This document shows positions 1-6,271 of a stretch of 10,443 bases of DNA, in pieces. Both the position numbers and the translations under genes were made by a program. The DNA is from Acetobacteraceae bacterium. Its GTDB lineage: Bacteria > Pseudomonadota > Alphaproteobacteria > Acetobacterales > Acetobacteraceae. The notes beneath the pieces are model-generated. The model saw only the letters and a program-made list of their open reading frames with translations. It was not told the DNA's origin and did no database searches. The stretch lies in assembly GCA_014377905.1 (NCBI GenBank), contig JACMOQ010000385.1:1-10443 (forward strand). Reading direction: 5' to 3'. Each line of letters opens with the position of its first letter. Position 1 is the first letter of the stretch.

Positions 1-414
1 GGCGGCGACCTGGAGATGCAGGCCGGTTTCCCAATTTAGCCGCAGGGTGTGATCGGCAAGGGCAATCCACCCCCAAGCCAGCAATGCACCGTCATCGGCC
101 TTGGCATGCACAATGAGATGCCCCCCATCAAGACGCGCCTTGATGATATCCAGCGTCAGGCCACTTCGGAGTGCGATACCGCGCGCCACTGCATCGCTGA
201 TTGGACCTGCGCCTGAAATGTTGATCCGGTGTGCGTCGGCCGGTGGCTTGTTCGGCTGGACCAGACCGGTATGCACAAATGCTAGGACATCGCGCCGAAC
301 CAGACGGCGCCGCGCGGCCCAATACGTGCGCCGCAGTGGCATCCATCGCACATGGCGCCCGTTCGCAATTTTATGCGAAGATACCCTACCATTCTTGGTG
401 AACGATGCATCCAT
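1..414 (-). CDS. Hypothetical protein, 3' end cut off by the window edge
   Basis: An open minus-strand frame starts at an ATG at 412-414 and runs 138 codons off the left edge without a stop. I do not recognise the family. The first 45 residues are strongly basic (the run RRTYWAARRRLVRRD at about 28-42). After that comes a more ordinary globular stretch with alternating hydrophobic residues: HRINISGAGP at 62-71, ARGIALRSGLTLDIIKARL at about 77-95, and GALLAWGWIALADHTLRLNW at about 109-128, which looks like beta strands. No signal peptide or clear membrane helix is visible. The start is uncertain: no Shine-Dalgarno sequence precedes the ATG at 414, and a second in-frame ATG at 340-342 (MPLRR) is possible. 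An in-frame TAG lies at about 449-451, so the gene cannot begin much further upstream. The smooth codon choice and amino-acid pattern make this the coding frame rather than the other open frames here. Reality of the gene is fairly likely; its function is unknown. Confidence 0.55.
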   Translation of the reverse strand, partial: MDASFTKNGRVSSHKIANGRHVRWMPLRRTYWAARRRLVRRDVLAFVHTGLVQPNKPPADAHRINISGAGPISDAVARGIALRSGLTLDIIKARLDGGHLIVHAKADDGALLAWGWIALADHTLRLNWETGLHLQVAA

Positions 415-420
415 GAATAC

Positions 421-440
421 TGGGTTAACATTTGGTATAA
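421..440. repeat. Degenerate half-copy of the palindromic repeat found at 8951-9003
   Basis: This segment reads TGGGTTAAC, then ATT, then TGGTATAA. The arms of the palindrome at 8951-9003 read TGGGT(T/C)AAC, then GGCGCT, then TGGTAT(A/T)A in the same orientation. So 17 outer bases agree and only the 6-nt middle is replaced by 3 nt. No matching inverted partner is visible next to it. It sits in the gap between the acyl-CoA dehydrogenase small-subunit stop and the start of the leftmost gene, in that gene's upstream region. It may be a decayed single arm of a dispersed REP-like element, or a conserved binding site. Confidence 0.4.
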
Positions 441-493
441 CGCTAACCTAGTATCGAATTGTTACCCCCGTCTCAAAAGCAGAGAAACCCCGA

Positions 494-1633
494 TCAATAC
501 CCAGTGAGGGCGGCATAGCGATCGCGGTGAAAGGCCCCATCGCCGAACATTGCCTGGGCTACCCGGGCGCGCTTCATGAAAAAGCCGATTTCGTGTTCAT
601 CGGTCATGCCGATGCCGCCATGCATCTGCACCCCCTCATTGCCGGTAAGGTAGGCGGTGTCGGATGCCTTGGCCTTGGCAAGGCTGGCCAACAGGCTGGC
701 GTCGTTGGCGTTTTCGTCAAGCGCTGCGAGCGCGGCCGTCACCGCCGAGCGCGTCACTTCAACCTCGCAGAACATCTGCGCGGCGCGGTGCTTCAACGCC
801 TGGAACGATCCGATTGCGACACCAAATTGCTTGCGATCTTTCAGATATTGCACGGTGCGTTCGAAAGCTTCGGACGAACTGCCGAGCATTTCGGCGGCAA
901 GTCCGGCACGGGCGCGGTCAAGCACGGCTTCGAGCGGATCGGCGCCGCCATCAATGCGGCCAAGCACGGCGTCGGCGCCAACTCTGACCCCGGCGAGCGT
1001 CACCCGCGCGGCGTTGCGGCTATCAATCATTGCGCTGCGGGTAATCGCAACGCCTGCCGCGTCGGCGGGCACCATAAACAGGGTAATGCCGTTGCGATCA
1101 GTCTGGCCGCCTGACGTCCGCGCAACCACGATCAGCTGGTTGGCAACATGCCCGTCGATCACAAAGCGCTTGGCGCCGTCGAGCACAAATCCATCGCCGT
1201 CGCGCTTCGCGGTGGTGGCAATCCGGTTCGGGTTGTGATGCGCGCCTTCTTCCAGGGCGAGGGCGAAAATAGCGTCACCGCTGACCAGTCCGGGGAAATA
1301 TTTCTGCTTCTGCGCCTCGCTGCCAGCGAGATCGATGGCGGATGCGGCAATCAGCGCGGTCGACAGCAATGGGGTGGCAGCCAGGGTCCGCCCGGCGGCT
1401 TCCAGCACCTGGCCCAAGCCGACCATGCCGAATTCCGAGCCGCCATGGGCTTCCGGTACAAGGAACCCGGTCCAGCCTAAATCGGCCATTTCGCGCCACA
1501 GCGGGCGGGAGAAGCCGTCAGCGTCGCGGCTGTCACGCAGCTTGCGCAGCATCAGGATCGGGGATTTGTCGGCGAAGAATTCAAGCGCGCTGTCACGCAC
1601 CAGTTGCGCTTCGGAATTAAGCACGAGGGCCAT
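494..1633 (-). CDS. Acyl-CoA dehydrogenase, small (probably non-catalytic) subunit
   Basis: This 379-residue flavoprotein of the acyl-CoA dehydrogenase superfamily would act with its upstream neighbour in alpha,beta-dehydrogenation of an acyl-CoA in the cytoplasm. Visible features are the N-terminal helical domain (about 1-115), the middle beta domain (about 120-225), and the C-terminal helical domain with DRKQFGVAIGSFQALKHRAAQM (266-287) and QMHGGIGMTDEH (336-347), typical FAD/dimer-contact motifs. At the position of the helix-G glutamate used by IVD-type enzymes it has Ala241 (DRARAGLA). At the MCAD glutamate position it has Asp365 (MFGDGAFH). It therefore looks catalytically degenerate, like the partner subunits of heteromeric dehydrogenases such as ChsE1-ChsE2 or the pairs annotated PimC/PimD. 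The gene begins 11 nt after the stop of the large subunit; the AGGAAA ribosome site overlaps that stop. Family call is firm, the heteromer and the degenerate role are inferred. Confidence 0.93.
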   Translation of the reverse strand: MALVLNSEAQLVRDSALEFFADKSPILMLRKLRDSRDADGFSRPLWREMADLGWTGFLVPEAHGGSEFGMVGLGQVLEAAGRTLAATPLLSTALIAASAIDLAGSEAQKQKYFPGLVSGDAIFALALEEGAHHNPNRIATTAKRDGDGFVLDGAKRFVIDGHVANQLIVVARTSGGQTDRNGITLFMVPADAAGVAITRSAMIDSRNAARVTLAGVRVGADAVLGRIDGGADPLEAVLDRARAGLAAEMLGSSSEAFERTVQYLKDRKQFGVAIGSFQALKHRAAQMFCEVEVTRSAVTAALAALDENANDASLLASLAKAKASDTAYLTGNEGVQMHGGIGMTDEHEIGFFMKRARVAQAMFGDGAFHRDRYAALTGY

Positions 1634-1644
1634 GATGGGGTTTC

Positions 1645-2835
1645 CTAATCCGGCAGGCCAAGCACGCGCTTGGCAATGATGTTGAGCTGCACTTCAGACG
1701 TGCCGCCTTCGATGGTGTTGGCCTTGGACCGCAGCCATTCGCGGGTATTGCGCAGATGGTTGGGATCGTATTCGCCACCCTCCCAACCGAGCATCTGGTC
1801 GCCGCCGGCGGCCAGCACGGCCTCGTAGCGGGTCTTGTTGAGCTCGGTGGCATAATACTTGAACATCGCCGACATCGGACCGGGCGGCTGGCCAGCTTCG
1901 GACGCTTCGGCGGCGCGGCGGCGGGTGAGCTGGAAGGCGTGGGTGTTCATCAACTGCACGCTGATCTGATTGCGCAACGCCGGATCGGCGATCTTGCCAT
2001 CGACTTCGCCGACCGCGTCCTTGGCAATGACATAGACAGGCTTGTCGGCCGTCGGCGCGCCGGGGGCGCCGATGCCGCCAATGCCCTTGCGTTCGTGTTC
2101 GAGCAAGCGCTTGGCGATGGTCCAGCCCTTGTTGTTTTCGCCCACCAGATTTCCGGCCGGCACCCGCACATTTTCCAGGAAGGTTTCGCAGAATACTGAA
2201 TAACCCGAAATCAGGGTGATCGGCCGGGCGCGCACCCCCTCCCACGCCATGTCGATCAGCAGGAAGCTGATGCCTTCATGCTTTTTCGCCGCCGGATCGG
2301 TGCGCACCAGGCAGAAAATCTTGTCGGACAGATGCGCGTTGCTGGTCCAGATCTTGTGGCCGTTGACCAGATAATGGTCGCCCTGCAGCACCGCCCGGGT
2401 TTGCAGCCCGGCGAGATCGGACCCGGCACCCGGCTCCGAGTAACCTTGGCACCAGCGGATTTCGCCCTTGATGATGGCGGGAAGGTGTTCCACCCGCTGC
2501 GCCTCGGTGCCGTATTCGAGCAGCACCGGGCCGAGCATGGAAATTCCCATCCCGCTGAGCGGGGACCGGCAGCCAATGGCGCGCATTTCTTCCTCGAGGA
2601 CCATTGCCTCGTCCTTGCCGAGGCCGCCGCCGCCATATTCGGCCGGCCAGGTCGGGGTGGTCCAGCCTTTGGCGGACATCCGATCGAGCCAGATTTTAGT
2701 TTCGGGGTTCTTGTATTCGGCGCGCAGGCCGCCAGAACTGCCCTCATCCGTTGGCATTGGAGTACGCATGCTGGCGGGACAATTCGCCTCCAGCCAAACG
2801 CGGGTTTCCGCGCGGAAATTATCCACTACAGCCAT
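1645..2835 (-). CDS. Acyl-CoA dehydrogenase, large (catalytic) subunit
   Basis: This 396-residue FAD enzyme of the acyl-CoA dehydrogenase superfamily would form the 2,3-enoyl-CoA from an acyl-CoA, passing electrons to ETF. Motifs in order are WPAEYGGGGLG (63-73), the family signature WCQGYSEPGAGSDLAG (128-143), NGHKIWTSNAH (158-168), and the C-terminal NTIEGGTSEVQLNIIAKRVLGLP (373-395). The likely catalytic base is Glu248 in LLEHERKGIGG (244-254), aligning with the helix-G glutamate of isovaleryl-CoA dehydrogenase. The MCAD-type position just before GTSEVQ is Gly, as expected for that subgroup. The start ATG at 2833-2835 has a strong GGGAGG ribosome site 7 nt upstream. It is the first gene of a two-gene minus-strand operon with the small subunit, 11 nt apart. 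Homologues are often labelled pimeloyl-CoA or generic acyl-CoA dehydrogenase; the true substrate is unknown, but the paired form suggests a bulky acyl-CoA. Confidence 0.95.
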   Translation of the reverse strand: MAVVDNFRAETRVWLEANCPASMRTPMPTDEGSSGGLRAEYKNPETKIWLDRMSAKGWTTPTWPAEYGGGGLGKDEAMVLEEEMRAIGCRSPLSGMGISMLGPVLLEYGTEAQRVEHLPAIIKGEIRWCQGYSEPGAGSDLAGLQTRAVLQGDHYLVNGHKIWTSNAHLSDKIFCLVRTDPAAKKHEGISFLLIDMAWEGVRARPITLISGYSVFCETFLENVRVPAGNLVGENNKGWTIAKRLLEHERKGIGGIGAPGAPTADKPVYVIAKDAVGEVDGKIADPALRNQISVQLMNTHAFQLTRRRAAEASEAGQPPGPMSAMFKYYATELNKTRYEAVLAAGGDQMLGWEGGEYDPNHLRNTREWLRSKANTIEGGTSEVQLNIIAKRVLGLPD

Positions 2836-2974
2836 ATCTAGCCTCCCAAGTCTTCAGGATCAGCGAACCACTGTCAGGGAGGGAAGGCAAGGGGTGCAGA
2901 CATTATCCTTGGCTTGTAAAAAATCGATGGCACGCCACGATCGCAGTCCGCGCAGGTTCGCTTTGGAGAGAAAA
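2836..2974. promoter_or_regulatory. Divergent intergenic control region between acyl-CoA dehydrogenase and cyclase genes
   Basis: These 139 bp separate two divergent operons and must hold both promoters. For the minus-strand operon there is a good ribosome site (GGGAGG at about 2843-2848 read on the minus strand) and a GATAAT box (plus-strand ATTATC at 2902-2907) that could be a -10 element, without a convincing -35. For the cyclase gene the ribosome site GGAGAG (2965-2970) lies 4 nt before its ATG. A plus-strand promoter could lie near TTGTAA (about 2914-2919), but this is weak. No clean operator palindrome was found. Confidence 0.4.
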
Positions 2975-3763
2975 ATGGTCCGTCGTCTGATCGATATTTC
3001 CAGCCCCTTGCAGGCCGGCATCGCCAGCGACCCGCCGCATATGCTTCCCGAGATTGATTATGTCGATCATCATCAGTCGGCCCCGGCAATGGCGGCGTTT
3101 TTCGACGTGCCGATCTCGGCCCTGCCGGACGGCGAATACGCGGCGGTGGAGCGGGTGCGGATCAGCACCCATAATGGCACCCATCTCGATGCGCCGTACC
3201 ACTATTTCAGCACGATGAACCACGCGCTGAAGCCGGGGGGAGAGCCGTCGTGGCGGATTGACGAGGTGCCCCTCGACTGGTGCTATCAGCCTGGGGTGAA
3301 GCTCGATTTCAGGCATTTGCCGGATGGCTATGTGGCAACGCCGGGCGATGTGCAGGGGGAACTGAAACGGATCGGCCACACGCTGGCGCCGCTCGAAATC
3401 GTCGTGGTCAATACGGGCGCCGGCGCGAAATACGGCGCGCCCGACTATGTCGATAGCGGCTGCGGGATGGGTAAGGCCGCGACGATGTGGATGCTTGAGC
3501 AGGGCGTGCGTCTGGTCGGCACTGACGCGTGGAGCTGGGACGCGCCGTTCAGCCACACCAAAAAGCGGGTGGCCGAAACCGGCAATGTCGGGCTGATTTG
3601 GGAAGGCCACCGGGCGGGGCGGGAAATCGGCTATTCCCATCTCGAAAAACTCGGCAATCTCGCGGCCTTGCCGGCGGACGGGTTCGAGGTGATTTGCTTC
3701 CCGGTCAAAATCCATCGCGGCAGTGCGGGCTGGACGCGGGCGGTGGCGGTGTTGAAGGGATAA
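2975..3763 (+). CDS. Cyclase family protein (kynurenine formamidase/isatin hydrolase-like metal hydrolase)
   Basis: This 262-residue protein belongs to the Cyclase family (PF04199), metal-dependent hydrolases that open amide or lactam rings or cleave formamides; members include KynB and isatin hydrolase. The metal-binding signature HNGTHLDAPYH is at 66-76 (ligands probably His66, His70, Asp72, with His76 nearby). The conserved GTDAWSWDAP lies at 182-191, and YSHLEKLGNL (220-229) carries the C-terminal His and Glu typical of the family. The frame is open far upstream, into the dehydrogenase gene on the other strand. I chose the ATG at 2975 because it has GGAGAG 4 nt before it, and because the family homology (LIDISSPLQ) begins at once. 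The DinB-like gene follows after 4 nt, so the two are probably co-translated. The substrate is unknown; the neighbouring CoA enzymes make ring opening during catabolism plausible. Confidence 0.9.
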   Translation: MVRRLIDISSPLQAGIASDPPHMLPEIDYVDHHQSAPAMAAFFDVPISALPDGEYAAVERVRISTHNGTHLDAPYHYFSTMNHALKPGGEPSWRIDEVPLDWCYQPGVKLDFRHLPDGYVATPGDVQGELKRIGHTLAPLEIVVVNTGAGAKYGAPDYVDSGCGMGKAATMWMLEQGVRLVGTDAWSWDAPFSHTKKRVAETGNVGLIWEGHRAGREIGYSHLEKLGNLAALPADGFEVICFPVKIHRGSAGWTRAVAVLKG

Positions 3764-3767
3764 CGCA

Positions 3768-4331
3768 ATGGCCGCATCGCTTGCCGGCAGTTTTCGGGAG
3801 ATGGCGTATAACAACGCCTGGGCCAATCACCGGCTGGGCGGGGCATGCGCGGGGTTGTCTGATGCCGAGTTTACTGCGCCACGCATCGGGTTTTTTCCCT
3901 CGATTGCCGCCACTTTGAACCATATCCTGACCGTCGACTGGTTTTATGTGGATGCCTTGGAGGGCGGCACATTGGGCCGGACGGCGTTTGCTGACCGGCT
4001 TCCGTGCCCGACTGTTGCGGGATGGCGCGCAGCCCAGGCCGCGATTGACGCGCGGCTGGTCGCGGTGTGCGACCGGTTGGTCGATGTCGATTTCGATGGT
4101 CTCGTTGCGGTCCATCGCGGCACCAGGATCCAAACCGAGCGCCGCGACCGTTTATTGCTGCATGTGTTTCAGCACCAGATCCATCATCGCGGCCAGGCGC
4201 ATGCGATGCTGTCGGCGACCGCGGTTAAACCGCCGCAGCTTGACGAGTTTTATGCGATTGCCGAGGCGCCGTTGCGCGCGGCTGAGTTCGCCGCTTTAGG
4301 CTGGTCTGAGGATAAAATCTGGCGGTCGTAA
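3768..4331 (+). CDS. DinB family putative metalloprotein
   Basis: This 187-residue four-helix-bundle protein resembles the DinB/YfiT superfamily. The expected metal-binding histidine triad is present: His52 in LNHIL at the end of helix 2, and His136 and His140 in LLHVFQHQIHHRGQAHAML (130-148). The HHRGQ ending is highly typical. Biochemically defined relatives include thiol-dependent isomerases and S-transferases (for example mycothiol-dependent maleylpyruvate isomerase) as well as many proteins of unknown role; the name comes from a Bacillus DNA-damage-inducible gene and does not imply a DNA polymerase. It begins 4 nt after the cyclase stop and so is very likely translated with it. An isomerase acting on the ring-opened cyclase product is an attractive but unproven idea. 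Length is slightly above the usual 150-180 residues. The family call is confident, the activity is unknown. Confidence 0.88.
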   Translation: MAASLAGSFREMAYNNAWANHRLGGACAGLSDAEFTAPRIGFFPSIAATLNHILTVDWFYVDALEGGTLGRTAFADRLPCPTVAGWRAAQAAIDARLVAVCDRLVDVDFDGLVAVHRGTRIQTERRDRLLLHVFQHQIHHRGQAHAMLSATAVKPPQLDEFYAIAEAPLRAAEFAALGWSEDKIWRS

Positions 4332-4337
4332 CTGCGG

Positions 4338-4357
4338 CTGATTGCGGAACAAATCAG
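4338..4357. terminator. Weak hairpin between convergent genes
   Basis: The arms CTGATT (4338-4343) and AATCAG (4352-4357) enclose an 8-nt loop. They lie in the 22-bp gap between the DinB stop and the stop of the alpha/beta hydrolase on the other strand, and overlap the latter's stop codon. There is no U-tract on either side, so this would be at best a weak bidirectional terminator. Confidence 0.2.
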
Positions 4358-5238
4358 TTCTGGACCAAAAACCGCCGGACATGCCCCAGGAAAACCTCCA
4401 ACTGGTCGTGTTGCACCCAATGCCCGGCGCCCTCCACACTCACCACCTGGGCAGTGTTGAAATGGGCCAGCCGGCCATCGCCTTCCGGGTTCGATGCCCA
4501 GCTCTCGCGGCCATAGATCAGCATGGTCGGGCAGGTGATCCGTTCCCACAATTTCTCGATTTCGTCATAGCCCATGTCGTACGGTGCCCAGCTGCGCACG
4601 TAATTGTCGAATTTCCAGCTATAGCTGCCGTCCTCGTTCTGGTTCACCCCGTGCGCGGTCAGATGTCGCGCGCGCTCCGGGGTCAGATGGCCATTCTGTT
4701 CCTGCATCCGACCCAGCGCTTCCTCGATCGAGGCATAGCGCCGCGGCAGGCGGCCGGCGAGGGCGCGTTGTTCATCGACCCAGGTTCGCATCCGGTCCAC
4801 TAAAGTGAGATGCGCGCGCTTGGCAACCGATCGCGGTGACGGGCCGAGCCCTTCGATCGCCACCAGCTGCTTCACCGTCTCGGGATAAAGCCCTGTGTAG
4901 CGCAGCGCGATATTGCCGCCGAGCGAATGCGCAACGATCGATACCGGGGCGAGGTGCTGCTGGTGGATCAACTGGTGCAGATCGTAAATATAGCTATCCA
5001 TGCGGTAATTGCCGTCGGCCGACCATTGGCTGTCGCCATGGCCACGCAGATCGGGGGCGATGATATGCCAATCCTTCCGCAAATCCTCGGCCACCCAGTC
5101 CCAGTTGCGGCAATGATCGCGCCCACCATGCAGCAATAGCAGGGGCGGGGCCTCCGGATTGCCCCAATCGACATAATGCAGTCGCAGCCTTTGGGAGAAA
5201 TACACGCGCGACGTTGGGCCGGAGGTGGTCAGGGACAT
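4354..5238 (-). CDS. Alpha/beta fold hydrolase
   Basis: This 294-residue serine hydrolase of the alpha/beta-fold family could cleave an ester, thioester, lactone or C-C bond. It shows the oxyanion motif LLLLHGGRDHCRNWD (33-47), APDLRGHGDS (61-70), the nucleophile elbow VAHSLGGN with Ser105 (102-109), and the catalytic histidine in GAGHWVQHDQ (His273). The acid is either Glu245 (IYGRESW) or possibly Glu129 (AIEGLGP). No signal peptide is seen, so it is cytoplasmic. The frame is open to 5424, but those upstream codons overlap the divergent MaoC gene and its leader. The ATG at 5236-5238 directly precedes the conserved region and has a modest AGG 9 nt upstream. It is convergent with the DinB gene and divergent from the MaoC operon, which suggests co-regulation with the latter. 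The specific substrate cannot be told. Confidence 0.92.
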   Translation of the reverse strand: MSLTTSGPTSRVYFSQRLRLHYVDWGNPEAPPLLLLHGGRDHCRNWDWVAEDLRKDWHIIAPDLRGHGDSQWSADGNYRMDSYIYDLHQLIHQQHLAPVSIVAHSLGGNIALRYTGLYPETVKQLVAIEGLGPSPRSVAKRAHLTLVDRMRTWVDEQRALAGRLPRRYASIEEALGRMQEQNGHLTPERARHLTAHGVNQNEDGSYSWKFDNYVRSWAPYDMGYDEIEKLWERITCPTMLIYGRESWASNPEGDGRLAHFNTAQVVSVEGAGHWVQHDQLEVFLGHVRRFLVQN

Positions 5239-5269
5239 AATGCGCCTAGCTGGACGGTCGGGAAGACAT

Positions 5270-5299
5270 TTGCCATCGTCATTCGCACATGGGTAGAGT
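5270..5299 (+). promoter_or_regulatory. Possible sigma70-type promoter of the MaoC operon
   Basis: TTGCCA (5270-5275, 5 of 6 to the -35 consensus) is followed after 18 bp by TAGAGT (5294-5299, 4 of 6 to TATAAT). A transcript would begin near 5306, giving a leader of about 50 nt before the GTG start at 5354. This rests on visual matching to an E. coli-like consensus only; alphaproteobacterial promoters are looser. Confidence 0.3.
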
Positions 5300-5308
5300 T
5301 GCCGGCAA

Positions 5309-5325
5309 GCCTCCACGCTGGAGGC
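5309..5325 (+). promoter_or_regulatory. Leader hairpin upstream of the MaoC operon
   Basis: A perfect 6-bp inverted repeat, GCCTCC-ACGCT-GGAGGC, lies 17 nt before the true ribosome site GGAGG (5343-5347). Its right arm itself contains a GGAGG. It would form a stable stem at the very 5' end of the transcript if the promoter at 5270-5299 is right. It could be an mRNA-stabilising leader stem or a protein-binding operator near +1. Confidence 0.3.
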
Positions 5326-5353
5326 CCGCTTAAACACAAAACGGAGGAATGCT

Positions 5354-5836
5354 GTGACAAAACTCACTTTCCCCGTCGAGGCGTCGCACATTATGATGTT
5401 CGCGCGCTCGATCGGTGACACCAACCCGGTCTATTATGACGCCGACGCCGCGAAGAAGACTGAGGCCGGCGGCATCATCGCCCCGCCGAGCTTTGCCCAG
5501 TCCGTCGCCCAGTTCAATCCCGACTATTTCCTGCGTCCGAAGCCCGGCCAGGCCTGGTTCGGCTCGGGCAAAACCGCGACCGGCCTCACCGAAAAATCGA
5601 CCTCATCGGGCGGCCTGCATGCCGAACAGCATTTCGAATTTCATCGCCATATCAAGCCCGGTGACGTGCTGACGGTTGAATCGATGCCCGGCAAAGCCTG
5701 GGAAAAAGAAAGCAAGCGCGCGGGCATTCTGAAATTCCGCGAGAGCATCACCGAATATCGCGATCAGAACGGCGAATTGGTAATCACCGCACGCTCGGTT
5801 GGCGTGACGACCGAACGTCCCGTGTCGCAGAGTTAA
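5354..5836 (+). CDS. MaoC-type dehydratase subunit, FAS1-like N-terminal domain (probably non-catalytic)
   Basis: This 160-residue single hot-dog domain protein resembles the MaoC dehydratase N-terminal family (PF13452). It would pair with the next gene product to hydrate an enoyl-CoA. The hydratase-2 motif is present but altered: ARSIGDTNPVYYD (17-29) keeps Asp22 and Asn24, while the catalytic His is replaced by Tyr27. This is the pattern of the substrate-binding, non-catalytic subunits of heteromeric hydratases (such as HadA or one ChsH chain). A second conserved stretch, HFEFHRHIKPGDVLTVES, is at about 93-110. The start is a GTG at 5354 with GGAGG (5343-5347) 6 nt before it. A nearer ATG at 5349 is out of frame and gives only Met-Leu-stop. 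It is the first gene of a four-gene operon, 12 nt ahead of the partner subunit. Confidence 0.9.
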   Translation: MTKLTFPVEASHIMMFARSIGDTNPVYYDADAAKKTEAGGIIAPPSFAQSVAQFNPDYFLRPKPGQAWFGSGKTATGLTEKSTSSGGLHAEQHFEFHRHIKPGDVLTVESMPGKAWEKESKRAGILKFRESITEYRDQNGELVITARSVGVTTERPVSQS

Positions 5837-5848
5837 GGGAGAAATATC

Positions 5849-6271
5849 ATGGCACTCAAGGCGAGCGCGCTTAAGGTTGGTGACAGCCACAGCGAACAAA
5901 TTTGCGAAAATCTCTCCCGCACCCAGATCGTGCAATATGCCGGATCGTCGGGCGACTATAATCCGTTGCACTCCGACGAGGTTTATACCACCCAGATCGC
6001 CGGCTACCCGAGCGTTTTCGCTCACGGTATGCTGACCATGGGGATGACCGGCAAGGCGGTGACCAACTATGTCGGCGACGGCACGCTGACCAAGTTCGGC
6101 GTGCGCTTCACCAACCAGGTTTGGCCAGGTGACACCCTGACCGCGATCGCCAAAATTGCCGAACTGCGCAAGGAAGGCGGCCAGAACTATGTCGATCTGG
6201 TGCTGTCGACCGTTAATCAGGACGGCAAGGAAGTCATGACCGGCAACGCCACCGCCCGTATCGACGCCTGA
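5849..6271 (+). CDS. MaoC family dehydratase, catalytic (R)-enoyl-CoA hydratase subunit
   Basis: This 140-residue hot-dog protein carries the complete hydratase-2 motif YAGSSGDYNPLHSDE (30-44), with the catalytic pair Asp36 and His41 and the conserved Asn38. Next come GYPSVFAHGMLTMGM (52-66), the usual FAHGM helix cap, and FTNQVWPGDTL (87-97). It would add water across a 2-enoyl-CoA to give the (R)-3-hydroxyacyl-CoA, probably as a heteromer with the preceding protein, as in HadAB or ChsH1-ChsH2. The ribosome site GGGAGA sits 7 nt before the ATG. The final TGA overlaps the ATG of the following gene by one base (TGATG), so translation is coupled. The family and the catalytic residues are clear; the substrate and stereochemistry are inferred from the family. 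Confidence 0.94.
   Translation: MALKASALKVGDSHSEQICENLSRTQIVQYAGSSGDYNPLHSDEVYTTQIAGYPSVFAHGMLTMGMTGKAVTNYVGDGTLTKFGVRFTNQVWPGDTLTAIAKIAELRKEGGQNYVDLVLSTVNQDGKEVMTGNATARIDA

Noticed and set aside
527..2199. Plus-strand open frames opposite the acyl-CoA dehydrogenase genes
   Set aside because: They are antisense shadows of well-supported genes, common in high-GC DNA, without recognisable domains or ribosome sites.
2928..2937. TGGCACGCCA short palindrome in the divergent control region, with CGAT/ATCG flanks
   Set aside because: The arms are only 4 bp and the flanking CGAT/ATCG pair has a different symmetry axis, so there is no convincing operator.
2468..2974. In-frame open extension upstream of the cyclase gene (169 codons)
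   Set aside because: It runs antisense through the acyl-CoA dehydrogenase large-subunit gene, looks like low-complexity shadow sequence, and the family homology begins at the ATG at 2975, which has its own ribosome site.
2903..3826. Long minus-strand open frame (307 codons) opposite the cyclase gene
   Set aside because: It is an Arg/His/Pro-rich shadow of the cyclase gene, with no family motifs.
5239..5424. In-frame extension of the alpha/beta hydrolase to 5424 on the minus strand
   Set aside because: It overlaps the divergent MaoC start and control region, and family similarity begins only after the ATG at 5238.
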